A stretch of DNA of 64,000 bases from Hygrocybe punicea (lineage: Eukaryota > Basidiomycota > Agaricomycetes > Agaricales > Hygrophoraceae): assembly GCA_963556145.1 (NCBI GenBank), contig OY744470.1, forward strand, positions 3,906,001-3,970,000, read 5' to 3'. The position numbers were made by a program, and so were the translations under genes. Under the pieces are notes generated by a model. It did no database searches. It was not told where the DNA came from and saw only the letters and a program-made list of their open reading frames with translations. Below, in pieces: positions 55,615 through 64,000 of this stretch. The stretch's first letter is position 1. Every line of letters begins with the position of its first letter.

Positions 55615-56308
55615 TCGTTAGCTTGTGAAACCGTGTGTCGACCAGTTGGGAAAATGCAAATTGGAAGAAAAGCCGCGTATGGAATTCGAAGCAAATGTTG
55701 ATGAGTTGGGCCGGGTGGAAGTAATATTTGCGTGCTTGTATGTTGTGCATCGCGAAAAGTTGAGCAGGGTCCGACATGAAATAGCGGCTGAGATGGAGAA
55801 GTCGAATGAGAACATCATTCCGACAAGGCGGTGGGGTGAATCTTCAATTGCAAGGTGAGTGATCCCTCTACTTCCATAGGAAACACAGCAGTATACCTTC
55901 CATATGCCTGCAAAACAAATATATCAAACTCGTCCTCAGAAACGCTCGGAATGAAGATGGGTCTGGCTTCTGTCCCTTCTCCATCAGAAGTAGTGGGCAG
56001 CGAAAACATGTCCGAAAACAACCTCGACACTCGTGCTAGTGTTTTAGAATCAAGCTTATAGAGAGTATTCTTTACCTGCCATTAAATAAACAAGTTACTA
56101 TTGGCAACCAAAAACAGAGAATGGAGACACAAACACGAAAGACATGGGTCCCTTGGGGGTCCCAGTGATCTTGATGTGATCTTGATGTCTGCTGAGGACT
56201 TCTGCAGTTGTGTCCATATTATGTTTGTGGGGATCTTTGAAGTTGTTTGTTTGGATTTGTATATAACGGCGTCGGTGTGTCAACACAATTCAACTTGAAT
56301 CTTGAATC

Positions 56309-56841
56309 ATGGTCTTACCTCCCCAACCCGATTTCTTGCGACTTGCTGCTGGTCTCAGAGACATTGTAACTCAAGTTGAGCTAATCCCGAACATACCGCT
56401 GCCTGGGGATGACATTCAAGAGTTATCGAGGCTCATCAGACAACTCAGCGATAAGATCGATGGCGTCCAGACAACTGTTGACAGGATTGACCAAACGTCA
56501 GCTCATGCTTTCACATAGTGCTGCATGTCTCATAAACATGCTCTAGCCAACGTTTAATGCCAATGCAACTGGCGAACTCCAGTGCTGGTCAGAGTGCGCC
56601 TTTGCATGGACCCCATGGTCTACTCCAACCACCTGCACCGAGAACTCGTGAGGAATTGATCGGCTTCACAAGTATGCATTGTACCTTCTATAGCAGGAGA
56701 TACTGATTTCATGCCACAGGTGCTAACTGCGTTGCTGCAGCGACTAGTCTCGAACTCCCAAATCTCCCTCCGCACCCAGCTCCCACAGTAGCTGTTCGAA
56801 GACAACAAATTGCAGATTACCTAGGTGTCATTCTGGACTGA
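56309..56841 (+). pseudogene. Small helical protein gene of an agaric multi-copy family
   Basis: From ATG 56309 the frame reads FLRLAAGLRDIVTQVELIPN, then LSRLIRQLSDKIDGVQ, a coiled coil, and stops at 56516. Coding similarity continues in another frame (SAPLHGPHGLLQPPAPRTR) to a GTATGC...CACAG intron (about 56671-56719) and a last exon ending VAVRRQQIADYLGVILD at 56841. I recall this N- and C-terminal pattern from many agaric hypothetical proteins. The frame change near 56520-56555 suggests decay. A TATATAAC box at 56261 precedes it; the BTB gene starts 91 bp away on the other strand. Confidence 0.55.
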
Positions 56842-57270
56842 AGCAAGGGTAACTTTTCTCCTGTTTCACCCCTGCCAACTTATGTATTTCAGTTTCCAAC
56901 AGGAAATGATGTCTTTCTCCTTGTCTACATCCTGTCGTCTACATCCCATCATCTACATCCTTATTGTCCACTTGACATGTCTACTTGATAGATTCAAACA
57001 AGAAGATTTTTTTACCATAATGTGCAGAGTGCGCCAAGGCTCAACTTTGTTGTCAACAAGGAACTCAAGGTCATCAGGTCACCGTAACATCATGTATTTA
57101 CTTCGTAGCACCTACGTATGATTAGAGGATAATAGGGGTATGTAAGGAGTGTGGGATTGAAGTCAAGAGCGAGGACGAGATAGTTGATTGTAATGAACGG
57201 CAATTAGGATGGTAATTGTAACGACAGCGATTGGATCAATGACAGCGATTGGAAGATTTAATGACAGCAA
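56842..57270. other. Intergenic region, no gene supported
   Basis: Contains short repeats such as ACATCC(T/C)GTCGTCTACATCC near 56930-56960 and GACAGC(G/A)ATTGGA at 57220-57270. No coding pattern. Confidence 0.5.
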
Positions 57271-58775
57271 TTAGAAGGTGACCTGACGTGTTTTGTAGCC
57301 AGGTGCCCACGGATTGACAAACTTTGCAGGATCCCAGTCCCTGCGCAAAAATAGTTCATCTTCCAAGGGTGGGACAACTCGTGGAGGTCGGGCAACAGAA
57401 CGCAGCACTGTGGCCACTGTATTTGCAGTCACAGGTCCCTGCATGGGCGAGGACAACGGAAGGAATGGACTGAAGTTACTGTTGCTAGTGTGAAGTTTCA
57501 CAATGGAGCCACAGGGATCTACAAAGCAAACCATATATAAAAGAGACGAGGCATAAAAGAGTTCAACATACAGCTGGAAGAAGCTCTGGAGGTCTTCGGC
57601 ATACCAACAGTAGAGTCCACATCAGCCTGGTTTGATAATCTGGGTTGTTTATATAGTCTGGTGGTAGGGCCAGGATCAGATATGCCCTTTGTTTCGATGA
57701 CCTCAGGCTCCATCTCAGATTCGGAAGAGGATTGGCGAATGCGCTTCTTCTTGGGGCTGACGCACAGTTCAACTGTGATTTGGAAGATCAGTTGGAGAAG
57801 TAATAGATGAGGAGAGACAGACCGCTTGTGTCGCTACTTTGAGACTCAGAGTCGTCCTCCTCATAATTTGGATCCCAGCTTTTGTAAACCTTCATAGGAA
57901 TGGCATCATGAAAGGCTGGAACCATGATCAGTACTTGAACATACGATTCAGAACTGGAACTTACTCACCAAGGTAGATATGTGAGTCGGCGACGCTACAC
58001 TTATCCCTTCCCTTATAGCAAAATAGATCTCTCCCAGTTGGCTCTGCAGTCGGCACTACAGATAGTTGTCGGCCTTCTTTGCTCAAAAGCACCCAAAGTG
58101 GCGCATTACGATTGTAGGTTCGACGGCCTTTCATTGATTGAACAAAAGCAAACGGAAGTGGGAAGAGTTCTTCGAACCAAGCCTCGACTTGTCTGTGGTC
58201 CCAGTTTTGATTGAATCCCAAGTTGCTGCTGATCTTTGCACAGCCTCTTTGCTCCATCACTGCAAGTGTTGTGCGTGTTGGAGGCCGCTTGTCAACCAAA
58301 TCTCCCTCTCACTATTAAAATGTTCAAGATCGTCATTCATTATAGTGTTAAATATAGTGTTAAATACTCACATTTATATCACAGATTATTGCAACAATTG
58401 ATGAAACCTGCACAAGTTTCATGTCAGCCTGTTGGAAGTGTGAGTCCATAATACATCTCTTGGCAGAACAATAACACTTGCCGAAGATTTCCCTTTCCGA
58501 GATGACTTCCCTGATTTTCCAGCTGCGAATCCCTGGAGCACTTCTGATCTGGCCTGCTCGAAATCATCAGAACCTGATTTTTTGCTCGAAATGTTTTGAA
58601 AAATTTTCAACATGCTAGACTTGTCACCGGCAACCGCAGCTTGATTTGGTAACTTCGGGTGTTTGCTCCTTCCGTGACCACACTCTGCACATGCCAGTGG
58701 TTTGTCTTCAGAAGGAGAGAACTCCTCGCAATCACATCTGATGCCATCAACCTTTGACCGGCAGAAATCAGACAT
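57271..58775 (-). CDS. Cys-rich uncharacterised Agaricomycete protein
   Basis: Starts at ATG 58775. The N-terminus is MSDFCRSKVDGIRCDCEEF followed by CAECGHGRSKH: five cysteines and a terminal His that look like a zinc site, then a Ser/Lys-rich linker. Exon pieces follow at about 58299-57961 (FEELFPLPFAFVQSMKGR, APLWVLLSKEGRQLSVVP, GRDLFCYKGRDKCSVADSHIY) and 57780-57271 (acidic, then VVPPLEDELFLRRDWDPAKF). The order CxCxxF...ECxHGxxxH, FP...WVLLSKEGRxLxVV, GRDLxxxKGR matches a repeated family I recall from agarics; function unknown. Exon joins are only partly resolved; one intron near 58475 may have a GC donor. It lies just downstream of the integrase gene, on the same strand. Confidence 0.55.
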
Positions 58776-58784
58776 GCCACCACA

Positions 58785-58886
58785 GAGGAGGGACTGGTGA
58801 GTGAAAACACAGAGGAGGGACCGGAGAGTGAAAACGCAGCAGGCAAAATAAATAAACAGAGCAGGGACCGGAGAGTGAAAATGCAG
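58785..58886. repeat. Short tandem repeat between two genes
   Basis: Three imperfect units of AGGAGGGAC(T/C)GG(T/A)GAGTGAAAAC in the roughly 110 bp upstream of the Cys-rich gene. Confidence 0.75.
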
Positions 58887-58945
58887 CGGTAAACTCCTTA
58901 ACTTCCAATTCTCATGCCATAAATAAAATAAAATAAAATAAAATA

Positions 58946-60968
58946 TTATTGCTTGAAGAGGATAAGAGTGTGTACGGCCTGAACCCAAAGCCTAGCTCTG
59001 CTTTTCCAGATAGGATCCACTAGCGACACCTGAACTCCCTTCCCATGTTTCCCCACCTGAATGAATTCTAGCAGAGGATATTCATCATCCACCCATTCAT
59101 CCTGATGCAAACCATACCCTCTCGGCTCAATTCCCTGATTGATAACATTTGCCAGAACTTCGAAAAACTCGGCCTCCTCATTGGCATCACGAAATGGGCT
59201 ACTATGACATGGGATGCCAATGCCTTCATGCCGGACATTTGTCTGTTGGTCAGCACATATTCCCTGAGCAATACCTTCATTTAAATCAGTGTCGTCCATG
59301 TCACCGTCAACCTCATCTTCAGGATGTCCGGCTCCTGTTTGTCTTTTACTATGACAGATCCCAGCTCCAAAGGTACCATAGTAATGATTTATTGTTTCGG
59401 GATCTAATCCCTCACAATCATCCTTGTAGATGCCATGCTTCAGTTGCCCAATGAATTGTAAGTCCTGCCATGGTACAGCAAGCATTGGAGGTCAGTTTTG
59501 AAGGTACAAGAATATTATTAGTACGCACATTTGGGCTTTTGTCGTGTGCACTTTCAATCGGATGGGCATTCCATTGCTTTTGGAACTCACCACAGTCTTC
59601 ATTGATAGATGAGAGAAAGAGTGTGTGGAGAAGCCATAGGTGAGCCGGACTCGAGGCATCCAAGTGATGGAGGTTTTCAAGTCGGATGAAGAATGCTTTC
59701 CAACGACGAGCAAATTGTGTACCAACCTCCACCCAAAGATGCTCAATACGTGTGTTTCGAGTTGACCTTTATGTTCACATAGTCAGGGATGAAGTACTAG
59801 GCCTAGGTGTACTCACGAGCCCCATATAAATGACGAATGATCCGGGCCATTTCGCATCACCATGTAAATTGCACAATACATATTCTCCCCTCCTTGATCT
59901 CCATGCATGCGGGATGGCATGCCGTACTCGTCCAAGGTTTCAAGAAAAAGTTCGAGGACCATCATTGCACAGTTATTCGTGCTTGCTTTAAGGGCCACAA
60001 CCTGTAAAGTTGATGTCAATTTACATTGCAGAACTCAACTGATCGAATTTACTGTTCTGGAGTAGCCATCAACAAACCCATGTATGACTATCCCCCATCG
60101 CATCAGTTTATGGTGTCCGTCGAGATGCCATAAGGTGTTGGGCCGCTTCACACGATACTCCTTTCGTTGGATGACTTTCCGCTGTCGCAAAACCTGACCC
60201 AAACCATCAACCCGCTTCATCGACAATCTGACATGACAGCATTGAATCCGAAGCCCATGGTTTCATAGAAACCCAACGAGATAGCATATTCCTGATTCAG
60301 GCCTTTGAGCTTTGAAGGTCTGGGTCAAAATGTCTAGATCATGGTTGCTAATCTTTGAATATTGTGGGAGAACACTGTGCCATTTCATGTATCGACAAAG
60401 GACGTGTCGATGCATGCTGAGTATGTCTGCAAGTTTGGTAAGCTTTATCTGACGCTGGGCTGAGGTGGCTTCACGGAGAAACTCAAGATTGACCTCTTTA
60501 TGAGGACGCCCGGGCTTTCCAGTTTGAATGACGGTGACCGGGTCCGGTGTTAGGACTTCAGCGTCCTCACTAGAATCCAGAATATAGAATTAGATTGAAG
60601 TTGAGATTAAAGTTGACTCACTGTTCTCCAGTAAGTCCCTCTGCGACCTTTAAAGTGAATACAAGCTTCGCAAAAAGTTCCGCAGCAGCATGAAGCCACT
60701 CTAGAGGCAATCGAGACTCATCGGGGCAGTCTTCGGCCTCAGCCTCTTCTTCAATTGCACTGAGGATTGGTATGGCATCAGAGGCTGTGGTATCAATGTG
60801 AAAAGCGATGCGTAGTGGGTCGGTGGCATCTTCTTGTTGAGTAACGGCAAAGGCATGATGGTAGATGTTGGCAAGTACCTGATGGGCAATTTGTATGTTG
60901 GCTGACCAAGTGTGATGTGATGTGGAGGGTATATCAGGGAGAGTTGGAGGAAGTGTGGAAGGGGGCAT
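58946..60968 (-). pseudogene. DDE integrase-core protein, five exons, one stop
   Basis: Exons 60968-60622, 60569-60053, 60001-59817, 59766-59529 and 59464-58946 (introns 50-64 bp) join in frame into about 601 codons. The middle is a retroviral-type integrase core: RPNTLWHLDGHHKLMRWG (D266), SRMHGDQGGEN (D323) and NTRIEHLWVEVGTQFARRW (E358). An HTH-like N-terminal part precedes it (KLTKLADILSMHRHVLCRYM). The protein family is widespread in agarics; its biological role is not established, and a transposase role is inferred from the fold. A TGA at 60263-60265 (codon 218, GFL-stop-NHGLR) probably derives from CGA and should inactivate it. It is co-oriented with the Cys-rich gene 170 bp downstream. 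Confidence 0.82.
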
Positions 60969-61306
60969 CGGAGCACAAAAAACAAGTCATGGTCAGGGTG
61001 GAGCACAAAAAACTAAGTCGTGGTCAGCGAGGTCCAAAAAGGTAAATATGTTTTTTTGTCGAACAATGCTGCTGAGCCGTGCTGATATCGAAATGGTCTA
61101 GGCATCCTGGAAGGTAATGGCAAACAAAGGGGGGAATTGAGAATATGTGCAGTAATTCGTCGTCCTGGGTAGGCATCAAAGAGTTTAACAGATGTGTCGC
61201 AGGCGGTGTCGACATGCTCGGTGGGGTATTGTCCAAGTCAGAGTCACTAGCTATTACTTCTTTCTGCTACTCTAATACATAGATGGCGGTAGGAGATTAT
61301 TTGAGT

Positions 61307-61404
61307 ATTACTATACTACCTCTATATCGCGCAAACGCGCATCCTATATCACGCAAACGCGCGGGGATCATCGTGCAAATAATAAAGTTCCAGATTTACC
61401 GTCA
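61307..61404 (-). repeat. Right terminal inverted repeat, outer part
   Basis: Inverted match to 21935-22011, with the motif GCGCAAACGCGCATCCTATATC and a partial second copy (ACGCAAACGCGC). It ends at TGACGG...(reverse) next to TA. Confidence 0.8.
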
Positions 61405-61406
61405 TA

Positions 61407-61886
61407 CGTAAGCGGATACAGAATGGGGTAAAGGATGGGGACGTTGAGGAACAGTGAATAGGTGTTCAGTGGAGATCTCAAAACCGAGAGGGTTTTGCGA
61501 GTTTGGGGAAAAAACTTTTGTTTTTGACTTTGAGGAGCTGGCAAGCTGCTGAGAAAATTGACCCAAAGGTTCGGCTTTGGTGGCGCCAGGTGGAAAGGTG
61601 CTGACTAAGCAGAAAAGTCCGAGATCGGCAAATTGGGAAGAGATGCTGAAGGAGGACCGAATGGAGAGGATGGTCAGCATGGCGAAAACAAAAGATTTTG
61701 AGCACAAGGTAAGACTCAGATTCAGAAAAGAGGGCTGTATGGTGATCGGGTGCAAATCTGAGTATACCAAATGGAGCTCAAGCTCACAACAGGTGGATTG
61801 CGATCGATCGTAATACAGCTTCCCCAAACAAGATTGAGATCCAACGGGTGGTGTGCAATATGTGTATACAGGCATGTATGGCATGT
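61407..61886. other. Flank with a possible exon fragment
   Basis: A plus-strand stretch (about 61590-61710: SPRSANWEEMLKEDRMERMV, ending before a GTAAGA donor) looks weakly coding; the opposite strand is also open. I cannot assign a gene. Confidence 0.25.
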
Positions 61887-63044
61887 TTATTCATCTATTA
61901 CTAACAGCTTTGGTATGTTATTTCTGGTACGGAATTCTTCTAAGGAGACTGCAAGTTCTTGGATTCGTTGCTTTTTGTAAGCTTTAGTGATATTCATGGG
62001 CAGGATTTCTTCAATGCGGCGCCAGTACAAGAGGAATGCGAGTGATGTCCAACTGCCGACAGCTGCTACAATTTCTGGGGGAGTGCCGGCGAGGAGCAGT
62101 TCGGAGGCGCCACTGATGTGGAAGCTGTGTCCGAGAACAAGAGAGAGGGAGGCTGAGGACCATATCTTGGTACAGAAAGCGAGAAAGTTGTGCTTGAGAA
62201 GGTGGGACCATTGCCCGTTCTTGTTGAGAAATGCGAAAAGGGGGACATGTGCAGGTACGTTGGCGTTGATGAGCAAGTGGTTCTGGAGAGCTTTTACGGG
62301 GCATAGGGGGTCATTTTGTGCTGTGAGGACGATGGTTCCTCCTTCTTCTTTGGTGGATTTGGTCCATGGGATGTGGAAGGAGGTGAAGGATGATTGGTCC
62401 AGGTTGGATTTGAAGGTGACGGTGGTGGAGCGGGGGGCATGGAATTTGGGGTCGAAGGCCGCTATGGAGGAGATGGTTGTTTCTCCAAGGCAGCGACAGC
62501 CCCAGAAAGTGGTAGTGGCAATGGCCCAGATGGCTGCGTGGAGGGGGTTGGATAGGTTGAGGGCGCTTAGCAGGCAAGTTAGGTGCTCCGTGGTGATGGG
62601 GGAGCATTTTTTCTTGCGGAAGGTAGAGCCTTCTTTGTTTGCCATGGTGTGGGCCATTTGGACCCAATGCAAGTCGCCATTCCAGGGGGCATCGTTGGTT
62701 TCATGCCAGGCTCTGATGCTGGATAGCCACAATTTGATTGTGTGGCTGGAGACTTGTGCCGAGTGGACACTAATGAAGGTGAGGAGGATGTGGGAAGCGG
62801 GCATGTGGTCGGATTCGGGGATGCCGTGTTGGTCACAAAATTGGGTAAAACGAAGGAGGCCGGCGCCGTAGGAGGTCTTTGTGGCAGGGGCGAAGGAGGC
62901 ATGGATAGTATGGAAAGTGAGCTCTGCTATATCATCGGGCAGAGATTCCCTGATGGTGTGTTGGAAGCATAAGGAGTGTGGTGTTGACCAGTAGCGCAGG
63001 CGGTCAGCCGCAGCGACATTACGAGTCCCTATAAGGGAATCGTT
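61887..63044 (-). pseudogene. Tyrosine recombinase with altered active site
   Basis: The minus-strand frame is open for 386 codons (63044-61887) but has no ATG until 62804, so the 5' part is missing or spliced. N-terminal core-binding part: GLLRFTQFCDQHGIPESDH. Catalytic part: FWGCRCLGETT (first Arg region), GHSFHISGASELLLAG (box II) and FLLYWRRIEEILP (nucleophile Tyr). In this family box II reads HSFR; here the second Arg codon at 62118-62120 is CAC (His), a CpG transition from CGC, so strand exchange should be lost. Related recombinases occur in Crypton/DIRS-type elements; no reverse transcriptase or terminal repeats were found beside it. Confidence 0.75.
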
Positions 63045-63424
63045 CTATATGGTGGATTCTCAAACTCAGGGTCACACTCTAATTTTCCAAGCCATGGGAA
63101 CAATTTTGTGAAACTGTGGGAACAATTTTAAAGCCCTGGAAATAATTATGAAACCGTGTGACTGGGCGGAGCTGACTGTGAGAATTTGTTGTCCCAATCA
63201 GAAAGAACAATCATGCAGCCGGATCACAGGTTCCAAATTGGGAATAAGTAATACTACAAATTAACATGAGTGGAAGGCAGTGAAGATTGCTCTGTGACAG
63301 GTTCGACCAGTGTCCCAGCTGTAGTCTGAGGAAGTGCCAGTGTAATTGACAACCATATATGAAATGTGTCTACAAATACATATATTGTGCAATAGGGATT
63401 AGAATTATTTGCAGGAGGAACATC
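63045..63424. other. Intergenic, no gene supported
   Basis: Contains a short palindrome TCCCTATAAGGGA (63026-63038) at its edge and runs of GGGAACAATTTT. No coding pattern. Confidence 0.5.
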
Positions 63425-64000
63425 GAACACTGGTCAGACAGGGTGGACAGTGTTCAACAAGCTCTTTGACAAGTGTTCAAACTTCAATCTGAAGCATTAC
63501 AATTGCATAAATAAAGGTACGTACAGTTTATGAGGTGTAGCTAGATTTACAATGCGCATTGAGTTTATTAATGATGCACTAGTCGAACACCTGTCAAACA
63601 GGCCGAACAGTGTTCGACAAGCCATTCTAGAAGTGTCCAAGCTTCCATTTAAAGCTTTACAATTGCATAAATAATGATACATACTCTATCTACATTATAT
63701 GAGGTGTAGCGAGATTTACAATGTACATTGACTTTACTAATGATGCACTAGTAGAACACCTGTCGAACAGGCCGAACAGTGTTCGACAAGCCATTCTAGA
63801 AGTGTCCAAGCTTCCATTTAAAGCATTACAATTGCATAAATAATGATACGTACTTTATATGAGGTGTAGCTAGATTTACAATGCGCATTGAGTTTATTAA
63901 TGATGCACTTGTCGAACACCTGTCAAACAGGCCGCAAAGTGTTCAACAAGTGTTCAACAAGTCATTGCTTTGTTAATAAATTAAGTGGAATATATATTAA
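63425..64000. repeat. Tandem repeat, 160-169-bp units
   Basis: Units start at about 63425, 63585, 63754 and 63914 with GAACACCTGTCAAACAGG, followed by GTGTTCGACAAG, TTACAATTGCATAAATAA and ATGAGGTGTAGCTAGATTTA. The first unit is the most diverged, and the array runs off the window end. Confidence 0.9.

Larger units (their letters stand above)
54240..56217 (-). pseudogene. BTB/POZ-domain gene disrupted by a hAT-like element
   Basis: On the minus strand: a short first exon from ATG 56217; exon 2 (56075-55898) with KNTLYKLDSKTLARVSRLF and SDMFSLP, a fungal BTB domain pattern; a 56-bp intron; then exon 3 from 55841 (YFMSDPAQLFAMHNIQARKYY). Exon 3 is split at 55622 by the 975-bp element 54640-55614. 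It resumes in frame with LTMEHRDMIGSNILQAVADV and ends WWNRMGRFLLDGQNPLKYDE...LITIVE at 54240. A TGA near 54490 (CGNPE-stop-CSEDW) is a second lesion. BTB domains mediate protein dimerisation; large BTB families are typical of agarics. Intact use is excluded here. Confidence 0.72.
21935..61404. mobile_element. Composite Tc1/mariner-type transposon with two genes, heavily nested
   Basis: The sequence TGACGGTAAATCTGGAAC starting at 21935 recurs inverted ending at 61404, and both ends abut a TA dinucleotide (21933-21934 and 61405-61406), as expected for Tc1/mariner insertion. Inside the inverted repeats lie a plus-strand DD34E transposase gene and a convergent minus-strand second gene. Removing later insertions (22201-24381, 26158-52810, and the block about 54148-61306) leaves an element of roughly 3.5 kb. 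All boundaries except the last block are supported by target duplications or restored reading frames. Confidence 0.75.

Noticed and set aside
55625..55858. Plus-strand 77-codon frame with a GT donor
   Set aside because: The minus strand here is the BTB exon that continues in frame across the hAT-like insertion, so the plus frame is a shadow.
61402..61884. Minus-strand 160-codon frame next to the recombinase
   Set aside because: No domain, not in frame with the recombinase, and overlaps the inverted-repeat end; treated as chance.

Overview
This window looks like nuclear DNA of a basidiomycete fungus, most likely an agaric (Agaricomycetes). Genes are split by introns of about 40-60 bp with GT...AG ends. 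The mobile elements are of fungal type: Ty3/gypsy with an LDNGS or DDGA protease, Tc1/mariner, hAT and tyrosine recombinase. Several uncharacterised families belong, from my recall, to families that are numerous in Agaricomycetes genomes. The taxonomic call is inference; there is no rRNA or tRNA here.

Layout. (1) 1-8225 is a direct tandem duplication with a 4555-bp period, carrying coding-like frames on the minus strand; the second copy ends abruptly at 8225 against a decayed gypsy gag-protease remnant (8226-10310). (2) 11701-14250 is a truncated gypsy copy ('C'): one LTR plus a broken accessory gene. Next come a repeat-rich element (14336-15655), a Copia scrap and a TPR-like gene fragment. 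(3) 17035-21816 is the main host-gene island: an uncharacterised gene, a divergently transcribed and apparently intact five-exon viperin gene (radical SAM, 18401-19623), a small secreted repeat protein and one doubtful gene. (4) 21935-61404 reads as one very large nested structure. A Tc1/mariner-type transposon with long terminal inverted repeats carries two convergent genes, a DD34E transposase and an uncharacterised second protein. A 2.2-kb non-autonomous hAT-like element sits in its left inverted repeat. Gypsy 'B' (26158-52810) sits in its second gene. B in turn holds the younger gypsy 'A' (28645-38432) and a 6.9-kb foldback element (39813-46756). A 7.2-kb gene block splits the right inverted repeat; it holds a BTB gene hit by another hAT-like element, a small coiled-coil gene, a Cys-rich protein and a DDE integrase gene. 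(5) 61887-63044 is a tyrosine recombinase with a damaged active site, and the window ends in a 160-169-bp tandem repeat.

The most unusual things are: a gypsy family that carries, antisense to gag-pol and between pol and the 3' LTR, a three-exon gene with a Zn2Cys6-like cysteine cluster; the two-gene Tc1/mariner element whose inverted repeats lie directly upstream of both genes; the giant foldback element; and the fungal viperin. Insertions are supported by target-site duplications (TSDs) read directly: 4 bp for gypsy and for a 160-bp mini-element, 7 bp for the foldback, 8 bp for the two hAT-like elements, TA for the Tc1-like element. Most premature stops are consistent with C-to-T change, and some are confirmed by comparing copies A and B.
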